DNA of 64,000 nucleotides from Streptomyces sp. NBC_01217 (GTDB lineage Bacteria; Actinomycetota; Actinomycetes; Streptomycetales; Streptomycetaceae), in assembly GCF_035994185.1 (NCBI RefSeq), contig NZ_CP108538.1:1240001-1304000 (forward strand). The letters run 5' to 3'. The notes under the pieces were generated by a model. The model ran no database searches. It was given only the letters and a program-made list of their open reading frames with translations, and was not told the origin of the DNA. Positions 24,606 to 32,541 of this stretch are shown here, one piece after another. Position numbers and translations under genes: made by a program. Position 1 is the stretch's first letter. The number at the start of each line of letters is the position of its first letter.

Positions 24606-25632
24606 GTGGCGGTGTCCCGGCCTCCAGCCAGCCATGCTTGCTGATCAGATATCCGGCCTGCAGCCTGCTCCTGGCACCGATCCGCTCCATGATCTCGGAC
24701 ACATGACGCTGGCAGGTCCGCAACGACATACCGAGCCTGCGCGCAATGTTCTTGTCGTCCAAACCCTCCACAAGCAGGTGCATGATGGTCTGCTTGGTCT
24801 CCCCCGATACCGCTTCTACATTGTATTTCTTGATGTTCAACGGAAATTCGGCGGCAGCCGACCAGGCACGCTCATAGGCCGACACCATGAACTGGACAAT
24901 GCTCGGGTCCCGGACGAGAACGGCACCCGTGTCCACTCCCTGAAGGGATATGACAGCCGTCTCGCTGTCGAAGACTATGAGGCGGACGAACCCGTCGGCC
25001 AGTGTGCGCACTTCTGCACCCAGCGGTGCAACTCGTTCCACATAGGAGTGAGTCGGCTGGCTGAAGCGGGCTGTGTGCTGATAGAGGATCCGCATCGCAA
25101 CACCCCGGCGGAGCAACTCCTCGTCCCGGGTAATGGCCTCCTCCAGGACGGGCTCACTGCGCCCACCACCGGGCTGAGACGTCAGAACTTCCTTCTCGCA
25201 ACTGGCAGCAAGCTGCGTCAGCATGGCGCGCACCGTCCCGAGATCGGGCAGCATCTCGACGGCCTCCAAACGGCGCCTGCGGTCTATGCTTTCGTTATAC
25301 AGTGGCGCCAGCCCTTCCAACTCGGCGCGAACCTGTTCTACTTCTTCCTGCCTGATTCGCAGGGCCCGCTCCATCGGAAAGAGAAGCTGCGCCACAGCGA
25401 TGTCCGGATTTACTGCGACGAGCAAGTCCCCGCCTCCCATGGCGCGACAGACAAGTCTCATTCTGGCCAGTTCGCGAATGGCGGAATTTACTGAGGAGTC
25501 GTCAATCCTAAGACTTGCGGAGACATCCGAGGGAGCAAAGGAAGGGTAATCAAGGGCGTACGCGTAGACCTGTGCCGCAATCTCGCTCAAGTGTGGCAAC
25601 TGTGAAACCAGATCCACTTCTCGATGGCTCAT
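24550..25632 (-). CDS. TrmB-like/LuxR family transcriptional regulator
   Basis: This is a 360-residue protein on the minus strand starting at ATG 25632. The N-terminal ~70 residues are a TrmB-like winged helix (LSEIAAQVYAYALDYPSF). A middle domain with helical segments (~90-270) follows, containing ITRDEELLRRGVAMRILYQH, typical of this Streptomyces regulator class. The C-terminal LuxR helix-turn-helix is VEGLDDKNIARRLGMSLRTCQRHVSEIMERI (~290-320, split here only by description). It converges with and overlaps the MFS gene. It is the only regulator next to the biosynthetic cluster and is its likely pathway-specific control. No TTA codon was noticed in it. Base composition is less GC-rich than its neighbours. 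Confidence 0.85.
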   Translation of the reverse strand: MSHREVDLVSQLPHLSEIAAQVYAYALDYPSFAPSDVSASLRIDDSSVNSAIRELARMRLVCRAMGGGDLLVAVNPDIAVAQLLFPMERALRIRQEEVEQVRAELEGLAPLYNESIDRRRRLEAVEMLPDLGTVRAMLTQLAASCEKEVLTSQPGGGRSEPVLEEAITRDEELLRRGVAMRILYQHTARFSQPTHSYVERVAPLGAEVRTLADGFVRLIVFDSETAVISLQGVDTGAVLVRDPSIVQFMVSAYERAWSAAAEFPLNIKKYNVEAVSGETKQTIMHLLVEGLDDKNIARRLGMSLRTCQRHVSEIMERIGARSRLQAGYLISKHGWLEAGTPPLTRLPLNATAPPEREPSR

Positions 25633-25864
25633 AAGCCCCCCCGGTTCGAGAATCTCCCCATTGCCGCCTGTGCCACCACCGCACGGCTCCGTGCAGTCGT
25701 CAGGGCAACAGGCGCACTATAACCGACATCGCACCCATCTCAAGACTTGTCGGTCGTCAACAGATGTGCTAACAGAGGGAGTTGCGTAGCGGTACATGGT
25801 TGATGACACCATCGCTCGACGGCGCCACCCGGCAGCAAACTGGTTGAAATCGAAAAGGATGGTC

Positions 25865-26893
25865 ATGGCAATGGTAACGATCGAAGAGGTGCGTGAACTG
25901 GCGCGATCCCTGCCGCGCAGTGAAGAGGCCGTCGTCAGGGACCGAGTCAAGTTCCGGGTGAGACGCATCGTCTACATCTCGTTCTCCAAAGACGAAACCA
26001 CGATGGGATTCTCGTTTCCCAAGGGGGAGCGAGCGGCGCTTATCGAATCCGCCCCCGAAAAGTTTCGGATGCCGGCCCCCGCCAGCCAGCGATTCAACTG
26101 GGTGGAGGCCCGCTTGGGTTCTCTCGACGTGAGCGAAATGGAAGAGATCGTCGTCGAAGCCTGGCGCATGGTCGTGCCGAAGAGCGTGGCGGCGGACCAT
26201 CTGCGGGGGACCCGATTCGATCACGATCCGCCGGCTTGTGCCCTGCCTGCCCCGGCTCCCCCCTCGCCTTCTGATCTGCGAAAAACAGCCTGCGTATTCA
26301 ATGGGTTCAGAAATATCGACGCGAGCTGGCTGAGACTGCTCGACAACACGCAGCCGACGCTGGATCTATGCAGGGAGGATCACCGGACCGCACTCTTGCG
26401 GTGGCTCAACTCATGGGGCTGCCGCATTCGTTACCCGCGTGCGGGCGAGCCGGCACCTTTCGACACCGGCGTAGCCGCATGGTGGCGTGACCACGGCACA
26501 GAGCTGCCCGTCGCACATTTGACCGCCCTTTCGGATCAGGACATCTCTCTCCTTGCTCGTGCCTACTCCGAGCTCGCCGCCCTCCCCGTCAGCTCGGGGC
26601 TTCGCGCTCGCTCACTGGGCCCCACAGCAGCCGCAAAGGCGCTCTACGCGATAAGGCCCCACAGCGTCATGCCGTGGGATGCGGCCATCGCGCAGGAACT
26701 GCACGGCGCGCGCGATGCCGCAGCGTTCGGCAACCATCTCCGGCTCGGGCGGTCGTGGGCACAGGGCCTGCAACGGACGATGCAGGTGAACGAGGACGAC
26801 ATTCCCGAAGCAATAGGCCGGCCCTCGGTCTCCCTCGCGAAGGTCTTGGACGAATACCTGTATGTGAAAATCACGATGGGCCGTGCCGGATAG
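25865..26893 (+). CDS. MmcQ/YjbR-like domain fused to an unassigned C-terminal domain
   Basis: This is a 342-residue protein. The start is one of three closely spaced ATGs (25859, 25865, 25871), and 25865 is best placed after AAAGG. Residues ~1-115 resemble the MmcQ/YjbR family of small CyaY-like fold proteins (VTIEEVRELARSLPRSEEAV, then SFPKGERAALIESAPEKF). After a proline linker (PAPAPPSPSD), ~220 residues follow with no family I can name. They contain LGPTAAAKALYAIRPHSVMPWD, which recalls helix-hairpin-helix glycosylase-like helical folds, though weakly. It is divergent from the LuxR-type regulator with a 232-bp gap. Whether it belongs to the biosynthetic cluster is unclear. Confidence 0.65.
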   Translation: MAMVTIEEVRELARSLPRSEEAVVRDRVKFRVRRIVYISFSKDETTMGFSFPKGERAALIESAPEKFRMPAPASQRFNWVEARLGSLDVSEMEEIVVEAWRMVVPKSVAADHLRGTRFDHDPPACALPAPAPPSPSDLRKTACVFNGFRNIDASWLRLLDNTQPTLDLCREDHRTALLRWLNSWGCRIRYPRAGEPAPFDTGVAAWWRDHGTELPVAHLTALSDQDISLLARAYSELAALPVSSGLRARSLGPTAAAKALYAIRPHSVMPWDAAIAQELHGARDAAAFGNHLRLGRSWAQGLQRTMQVNEDDIPEAIGRPSVSLAKVLDEYLYVKITMGRAG

Positions 26894-27297
26894 CGTTCCG
26901 GCCGCAAGCCCCCCGGCTGGAACGATGATTCCCCGCCCGGCCGTCTCGTACGGTCCGGGAACGACACGCTGCACACCTGGCGCCTCGCGCCTGGAGCCGG
27001 CTGCTCTGCCCCTGACGGATCTCCAGTGATCGATCTCGAGAGTGCCCGGCCCGGAGCCGGAAACGCTGTCCAAAACATAGCCGGATGGCAGCGTCGCGGG
27101 TTCGCGGCTACGCCTGGTCAGCGGGTGGCCAGCCCTGCAACCTGCCTCGTAGGCGTCCATCGCCCGTAGGCCTTGCGTCCTGGACGTCTCTCTGCCGCTG
27201 CAGAGCATGCAGGTGGGACCTACGGCCAGGGGTGGAGGTTCACACCACTTGGCCGGGAGTGCCCATGCCTGTCTACAGCGTGATATCCACCCAGAAC
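26894..27297. other. Non-coding flank of the IS element
   Basis: Neither strand holds a convincing gene. The N-terminal part of the SDR gene broken by the IS is not here, so sequence was lost on this side. Confidence 0.5.
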
Positions 27298-27323
27298 TGA
27301 AGTTCCCCCGTGATGTTGGACAC
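27298..27323. repeat. IS3 terminal inverted repeat, left
   Basis: It starts TGAAGTTCCCCCGTGATG and continues TTGGACAC. It matches the complement of 28568-28593 at 23 of 26 positions and lies at the 3' end of the transposase gene. Confidence 0.8.
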
Positions 27324-27330
27324 TCAGCAC

Positions 27331-28224
27331 TTACGCCGCGAGGGCATGTCCTTGCTCGTGCCGCTGCCGGATCTCCAACGGGGTCAGATAGCCCCACACT
27401 GGATGCTTCCGCAGCCGCCTGCGGTTGTAGAAGGTCTCGATGAACGCGAAGATCTCGGCGCGGGCGGTGGCCCGGTCGCGCCACTGGCGGGTGCCGATCT
27501 CTTCCTTCAGTACCGCGAAGAACGACTCGGCGGCGGCATTGTCGAAGCACGAGCCGGTCCGGCCCATGCTCTGCCGAAGCCCCAACCGGCCTATCTCACG
27601 GCGGAGTTCCTTGGACGTGTACTCGCTGCCTCGGTCCGAGTGCGCGATGCAGCCGGGCTGCAGACGGCCGCGGCCGGTGGCCATGGTCAGTGCGTCGACG
27701 ACCAGGCTCGCCCGGTGATGGTCGGCCATCGAGTAGCCGACCACCTCGCGGGTCGCCAGGTCCAGCCAGGTCGCGAGGTAGAGCCAGCCCTCGTCGGTGG
27801 CGATGAAGGTGATATCGCCGACCAGCCGAGTGCCGGGCTCACGGGCGGTGAAGTCACGGCCGAGCAGGTCCGTCGCGGGCACGGCCTTCTTCGCCGGACG
27901 GGTCAGACTCCGCCGCCTGCGGCGGGTGACTCCGGTAATGCCGCGTTCGCGCATGACTCGCTCGATGCGCTTGCGGTTGACCCGGTGACCGAGCCGACGC
28001 AGCTCAGCGTGGATGCGCGGCACTCCGTACGCGCGCCGCGAGGCGATGTGCAACACCGTGATCTCGTGCGCGAGGGCGTCGTCGGCAGCCTTCCGGGCGG
28101 TGCGGGCCTGCTGCCCGGCCCGCCAGGCATAGAAGGAGGAGCGGGCCACTTTCAGCAGCCGGCACAGGAGGGCGACGTTGTGGGTGGTCTTCTCCGCCTC
28201 GATGAACGCATACACCGCGCTCAC
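27331..28224 (-). CDS. IS3 family transposase, OrfB (DDE integrase domain)
   Basis: This is a 297-residue protein starting at GTG 28224. An HTH_21-type segment at ~40-100 (SRRAYGVPRIHAELRRLGHR) precedes the rve integrase core. The acidic catalytic residues are visible in TRLVGDITFIATDEGWLYLA (first Asp), HSDRGSEYTS (second Asp) and AAAESFFAVLKEE (Glu). C-terminal NRRRLRKHPVWGYLTP is standard for the family. It overlaps OrfA by 4 bp (GTGA), fitting either coupled translation or the -1 frameshift used by IS3 elements to make OrfAB. The catalytic domain appears intact. Confidence 0.9.
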   Translation of the reverse strand: MSAVYAFIEAEKTTHNVALLCRLLKVARSSFYAWRAGQQARTARKAADDALAHEITVLHIASRRAYGVPRIHAELRRLGHRVNRKRIERVMRERGITGVTRRRRRSLTRPAKKAVPATDLLGRDFTAREPGTRLVGDITFIATDEGWLYLATWLDLATREVVGYSMADHHRASLVVDALTMATGRGRLQPGCIAHSDRGSEYTSKELRREIGRLGLRQSMGRTGSCFDNAAAESFFAVLKEEIGTRQWRDRATARAEIFAFIETFYNRRRLRKHPVWGYLTPLEIRQRHEQGHALAA

Positions 28225-28526
28225 CGATCGCTCTCTTTCGCGAAGAAGACCGCCGCTTTTCGCAGCACCTCAATGGTCTCGGCCTGCTCGCGGGCCAGCC
28301 TGCGCAGCCGGCGCAACTCCTCCCGCTCGGCCGTCGTCAGCTCGCCCGGCGCCCCCTGACCCCGGTCGGCCTGATCCTGCCTGACCCAGTTCCGCAGCCC
28401 CTCGGCGCTGACCCCGAGGTCCCTGGCCACCTCGGTGACCGTCCTGCCGGAGGAGCGAACGAGGGCGACCGCGTCCCGCTTGAACTCCTCCGAGTACCGC
28501 TTGCTGCGGTTGCTCTTGCTTCCCAC
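28221..28526 (-). CDS. IS3 family transposase, OrfA (HTH protein)
   Basis: This is a 101-residue protein starting at GTG 28526. The N-terminal helix-turn-helix (RYSEEFKRDAVALVRSSGRT, then TEVARDLGVSAEGLRNWVRQ) recognises the element ends. A leucine-zipper-like coiled coil (ELRRLRRLAREQAETIEVLR) follows and would mediate oligomerisation. It ends ...KAAVFFAKESDR, the usual OrfA C-terminus. Confidence 0.9.
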   Translation of the reverse strand: MGSKSNRSKRYSEEFKRDAVALVRSSGRTVTEVARDLGVSAEGLRNWVRQDQADRGQGAPGELTTAEREELRRLRRLAREQAETIEVLRKAAVFFAKESDR

Positions 28527-28567
28527 CTGGCACTACTTCCTCTGGAACTTCACGTCCCAGTCTCCAG

Positions 28568-28593
28568 GTGTCCAACATCAAGGGGAAGCTTCA
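28568..28593. repeat. IS3 terminal inverted repeat, right
   Basis: Read on the minus strand it begins TGAAGCTTCCCCTTGATG and continues TTGGACAC. It marks the element's 5' end and abuts the SDR gene fragment. Confidence 0.8.
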
Positions 28594-28811
28594 CACGCGG
28601 CATCACCGTCAATGTCGTACAGCCCGGGGCGACCGACACGGACATGAATCCCGCGGACGGCCCGTTCGCGGCCACTCAGTTGGCGATGACGCCCCTCGGC
28701 CGCTTCGGCACCACTGACGATATCGCCAAGGCGGTCGTCTTCCTCGCAAGCGAGGACGCCGCGTTCATCACGGGCGCGCTGTTGACCATCGACGGCGGAT
28801 TCAGCATCTGA
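28594..28811 (+). pseudogene. SDR family oxidoreductase, C-terminal remnant cut by the IS
   Basis: The frame from the IS edge reads RGITVNVVQPGATDTDMNPA and ends ITGALLTIDGGFSI at 28811. These are the last ~70 residues of a short-chain dehydrogenase (IxVNxVxPGxxxTDM and the GxxxxxDGG end). The Rossmann N-terminus and the YxxxK catalytic region are absent on both sides of the IS, so the gene is dead. The left part was deleted rather than merely displaced. Confidence 0.85.
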
Positions 28812-28910
28812 CTCGGGACCAGCACCCGCAACGCACGGGGCTCCGGTGCCAGGAAGACAGTCGACCGCACCGGCGCCTCGCCGTTCCCGAGTCTGTCCAT
28901 ACCGACGCCT

Positions 28911-29823
28911 TCAGCCCGCTCCGGTGCGGTAGCCACTGTCGGCCCATGCCTTGTTCACGCAGGCGTATGTCGCCGGCGCTGTCGGACACGGCAGCGGCGG
29001 TCTCCCAGACGGCCAGTAGGAGGCCGGGGGTGTCGACGTCGGGATGTCGTTTGCGATCTGCGATTTTCTTGCCCGTATCGCTGCGCAGTCGGGCATGACG
29101 CTTTCCCAGGGCGCAAAGGGGAGGAGCGAACGAGAAGCCTCAAGGGCCGCCAGCCGGCGTCCGAAAGAGGCGTACCGCTCACGGAACCAGGCGGCGTCGT
29201 CCGCGGAATCGCGCAGCCCAGCCTCACGATCGGCGCGCAGTCGTCCGCGGTTGGCCCGCATCCCGGCGACGCGCTCGGAGATGCCGTTTCCCGGGTCGTA
29301 CACCGTCTCGTAGATCAAGCCGTCGCCGAACTCCCGCAGGGTCGGCCACAACGCCGCGGGCGACCTGCCTTATGGCTTCCGCAGCGTGCGGATGCAGTTT
29401 AACCTGGTCGATCCTGCTGCCGATCACCTTCCGCACGTACTGGAAGCCGTAAGACGGTTTGCCCTTCGGGCGACCGGGCGCACGGGTCTTGATTGTGGCG
29501 TCACGGTTCCGGCGCCGGATCGCGCGGAGTTCCATCTGCGCACCCCATGCCTCCACGGTGAAGTGGTTCTCGTCGGCCGGGTCGTCCAGTTCCCACGGAC
29601 CGTCAAGCCTGTACGTGACGAGCAGTTTCTTCGCGCCAAAGAGCCAAGGGCCCAGCTTCGGGCGCGTCATCGGATCGGTGGCGCCCGACACCTCCCAATC
29701 GTCGGCCGAGCCGAAGACGTGGGCGCCGAGGAAGGCGGCGGCCGTCAGCACGTTCTCCCGCCGACGCTCGGGGAAGACGTGGCCGGCTTCACGCGGGAGG
29801 GCCACCGCACGCCGAGCAGGCAT
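28911..29823 (-). pseudogene. Serine recombinase (large resolvase/integrase type), broken
   Basis: Two minus-strand frames carry consecutive pieces. Upstream (29823-29224) are VSGATDPMTRPKLGPWL, MELRAIRRRNRDATIKTRAP and GRPKGKPSYGFQYVRKVIGS, the recombinase domain of Streptomyces serine recombinases. Downstream, in another frame (29351-28911), the C-terminal coiled region continues (RLRADREAGLRDSADDAAWF). Relative to the family, the catalytic resolvase domain and the zinc-ribbon region are deleted and at least one frameshift is present. It is probably the remnant of an integrase of an excised or decayed integrative element. Confidence 0.6.
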
Positions 29824-30099
29824 GTGCCACGTCCGTCGTAAGGTCGTTCAACCATGTTCAGGTCCGTACCGTGCAAGTTGCTCTCCGCTCAAGAGTGCGG
29901 AGTAGGGAGAATTGGCGGCAGGACCTCCATGAGCGATCTTGGTCAGCCCAGGAAGCTCAGTCGAACCCGACGGTTGGCATTGGAGATGTTCGTGTCCACC
30001 AACCTCCGCTAGGACAACCGTCAAGGTGCTCGATCGCGCCTTCCACGTGATGCCTCATCGAAAGATGTCACGCAGAGCGGGAGCGAGCACAGTTGCAGG

Positions 30100-30559
30100 T
30101 CAGTGCAGGTACGAGGCCGCTTCGAGCACCCTTTCGGGCTTCTGGAGCGTCACAGACGGCCAGCGGATGCCCTCGCCGTCGAAGTCACCGTGGTAACGAA
30201 GAGCGGCACCCCGGTCGATGAGTAGGCGCAGGAGCTGGATCGCGGCGCTGTTGGGCCGGCCGGACGTGCAGACGAGCGGCGGGCAGTCGGGGCCGAAGCG
30301 GCGAAGGGCGAGGGCCAGGAAGCTGGGGTTCTCCACCACGTGGACGACGTATGGGGCAAGGGCGGCGCCCGCGCGGGTCCACAGGGCGCGCCGTTCCGCT
30401 GCGGACTGCGGTGGAGCAGCGTCGTACAGGGGTCGCTAGGGCGCGCAGGACGAGCGTGGAGAGAGGTGTGCCGTCGTCGAGAGCGTGCGCGTGACCGTTC
30501 AGAACCCGGGCGGCGAAGACGGGCAAAGGTTCGGCCTGACCAGGGAGTTCGGCGAGCAC
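30100..30559 (-). pseudogene. TIGR02679/DUF2399 family (Wadjet JetD-like) gene remnant
   Basis: The upstream frame reads PLPVFAARVLNGHAHALDDG and STLVLRALA, typical of TIGR02679 proteins. A second frame gives VVENPSFLALALRRFGPDCP, then PPLVCTSGRPNSAAIQLLRL and LRYHGDFDGEGIRW, the TOPRIM-like DUF2399 end. The two pieces are out of frame and internal sequence is missing. From family knowledge, TIGR02677-TIGR02680 genes form the type of Wadjet anti-plasmid cassette in which this member is the nuclease JetD. No JetA, JetB or JetC remnant was recognised nearby. Confidence 0.6.
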
Positions 30560-31424
30560 CGGCAGTCGCGGGCCGCGCGGGACGTGGGGTGATGCACGGT
30601 CACCGGAGCGTCGTCCACCGCCTTGCGCAGACCCTGGCGGTTGGTGTCCTCCTTGACGTACCGCACGCGGTCACCGAATCCGGCGGCCCGGTGGCGCATC
30701 GCCGAACAGCCAATGAGGGGTGCTGGACTCTTCGTCAGTCATGCCGAGCGCTCCATCGACGATCCGTTGCCAGACCGGCGCACCGCGCGACGTCGGCGCC
30801 TTCCGCACAGATCAAAGCGCACCCCGACACGGGCCATGCCCCCGCACACGCCGGGCAGCCGGGGCCGTCTCGCCGACGGCCGCTCGCACCTTCTCCACAT
30901 ATCCGGAGGCAAAGTGACGGAGTGAACACGGAGGCCCGGAAAACGCTCCATAAACACGCCATCCATTCGCAGATGACACACAGGGGCGGGCGATTCCCGC
31001 TCATTTTCACACCGCCGTAATACGGAAGTCTTGCGTACTCCCCCGGCAACACACCTCATCGGCCGCCCGGAATTGCGGGGACAGTCGGGCCGGAGAAACC
31101 TGCACACGGCGTGCGCACACCGGCCACCGTTCCGGTCACGGAACACCAGGTCGGGGCGGACTCAGGGGACGATTGGGACGGTAGTACGCCGCGCGAGGCC
31201 TGAAGTTGCGATGACGTCGAATTCATCCGGTGAAGCTCATGAAGAATCTGCTCCCATGCAATGGATGCCTCTGCACGTGATTCGATTCCAGCGGAGCGGC
31301 AACCACGGATCCGTCGCAGTTCGATTGGCCGTACGAGGCACAGGCGTGCTTTTATCCTGGGCCATACGGGGGCCGCACGACGGGCTCCCGTACATAAGTA
31401 ATTTCCATACGAAGGGCGCTCATC
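30560..31424. other. Non-coding stretch before the bacteriocin locus
   Basis: No convincing gene is seen. A short minus frame (30699-30560) with RVRYVKEDTNRQGLRKAVDD could be another gene fragment, unidentified. GC content drops in the last ~400 bases (GTACATAAGTAATTTCCATA at 31390-31409), where the promoter of the precursor gene is expected. Confidence 0.45.
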
Positions 31425-31652
31425 ATGAACTACACCCCCCAGGTCGAGACCGCCGAGATCTCCGACAGCGACCTCGACAACGTCTCGGGCGGCCTCGTCG
31501 GCGGTCTCGTCGGCAACGTCACGGGCACCGCCGAGAGCATCGTCCCGGTCGCCGGCCTCGTCGGCTCGGTCACCGGTCTCGTCGAGGGCTCCACCGGCGT
31601 GAACACGGGCGCGGTCACCGGCCTGGCCACCGGCCTCACCGCCGGTCTCTGA
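31425..31652 (+). CDS. Double-glycine leader bacteriocin precursor
   Basis: This is a 75-residue peptide starting at ATG 31425 with GAAGGG upstream. The first ~23 residues form an acidic leader ending DLDNVSGG, a classic double-glycine cleavage site for a C39 peptidase. The core of ~52 residues is made of small and hydrophobic residues with repeated Gly spacing (LVGGLVGNVTGTAESIVPVA; GAVTGLATGLTAGL). It contains no Cys and few charges, like pore-forming class II bacteriocins with GxxxG helices. HlyD-like and NHLM-type ABC genes follow immediately. No lanthipeptide, YcaO or radical-SAM enzyme is adjacent, so the mature peptide may be unmodified. Confidence 0.8.
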   Translation: MNYTPQVETAEISDSDLDNVSGGLVGGLVGNVTGTAESIVPVAGLVGSVTGLVEGSTGVNTGAVTGLATGLTAGL

Positions 31653-31668
31653 GACACGGCAGCACCCG

Positions 31669-31702
31669 CCGAGCCCCGGAACCCATCGGTTCCGGGGCTC
31701 GG
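31669..31702 (+). terminator. 15-bp hairpin between precursor and export genes
   Basis: A perfect inverted repeat with arms of 15 bp around a CATC loop starts 16 nt after the precursor stop. It likely stops most transcripts, letting the precursor be made in excess over its exporter. Confidence 0.8.
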
Positions 31703-31734
31703 TGCCGACCACTGACAGGTGAGGAAAGAGTTCC

Positions 31735-32541
31735 GTGCAGTTCCGCCAACAGGCCCTTTCCAAGCTGCAGTCGCCCGAACAACTCGATCTGCCGGTGCGC
31801 TTCGCCCGCCCGCAGGGCCTGATCGCCCTCTGCGTCACCGTCGCCGTGATGGCCGCCACCTGCTTCTGGGCCATGACGGGCTCCGTCGCCAGCACGCTCG
31901 ACGCCCCCGGCATCCTCACGCATTCTCGCGGCAGTTACATCCTGCAGAGTCCGGTCGCCGGGCAGATCACCGAGGTGCTCGCCGACGAGGGCGAGACCCT
32001 GCCCAGGAACTCCCCCCTGCTCAAGGTCCGTACGGAGCAGGGTGAACGCGTCGTCCGTACGATCGACGCGGGCCGGCTCACCTCGGTGACGGCAACGATC
32101 GGCGCGGTGGTCACCACCGGCGCGGACGTGGCGAGCGTCGAACGGATCGACGGGGCCGACGACCCGCTGGTCGTCCTGCTCTACGTATCAGGCAGCAGTG
32201 CCGCGTCCGTCCCGGTGGGCGCCTCCGTCGACCTCACCGTCCAGTCCGTGCCCGCTCAGCAATACGGGGTGCTGCGCGGCAAGGTGGCCGCGGTCGGCAG
32301 GGCCGCGCAGACACAGCAGCAGATCACCCGCTTCCTCGGCGACGCCCAGCTCGGCGAGCAGTTCTCCGAGCGCGGACGGCCGTTGGCGGTCCTGGTGAAG
32401 ATCGAGCGCTCGGACTCCACGGAGTCCGGCTACCGCTGGTCCTCGGCCGACGGCCCCCCGTACGCGATCGGCTCCATGACCCTGGCCACCGGCTCCGTCC
32501 GTCTCGCCGACCAGCGCCCGATCGATTGGCTGCTCCCGTGA
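31735..32541 (+). CDS. NHLM-type bacteriocin secretion protein (HlyD/membrane fusion-like)
   Basis: This is a 268-residue protein starting at GTG 31735 after GAGGAAAGAG. There is one N-terminal membrane segment (~30-50, LIALCVTVAVMAATCFWAMT). A biotinyl-lipoyl-like hairpin domain follows (GSYILQSPVAGQITEVLADE, then GETLPRNSPLL). The C-terminal beta domain matches HlyD-family adaptors but is short, as in NHLM secretion proteins. It would bridge the ABC exporter. The stop overlaps the ABC gene's GTG by 4 bp (GTGA). Confidence 0.82.
   Translation: MQFRQQALSKLQSPEQLDLPVRFARPQGLIALCVTVAVMAATCFWAMTGSVASTLDAPGILTHSRGSYILQSPVAGQITEVLADEGETLPRNSPLLKVRTEQGERVVRTIDAGRLTSVTATIGAVVTTGADVASVERIDGADDPLVVLLYVSGSSAASVPVGASVDLTVQSVPAQQYGVLRGKVAAVGRAAQTQQQITRFLGDAQLGEQFSERGRPLAVLVKIERSDSTESGYRWSSADGPPYAIGSMTLATGSVRLADQRPIDWLLP

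Larger units (their letters stand above)
27298..28593 (-). mobile_element. IS3 family insertion sequence, 1296 bp
   Basis: The element is bounded by 26-bp imperfect terminal inverted repeats (23 of 26 matching) that begin TGAAG and share TTGATGTTGGACAC/GTGATGTTGGACAC cores. Inside are two minus-strand genes with the IS3 orfA/orfB arrangement. The 3 bases outside each end differ (AAC on the left, CAC on the right), so no target duplication is visible. The right flank is the 3' half of an SDR gene. Confidence 0.85.

Noticed and set aside
27250..27297. Target-site duplication at the IS3 ends
   Set aside because: The bases outside the two ends (AAC and CAC) do not match.
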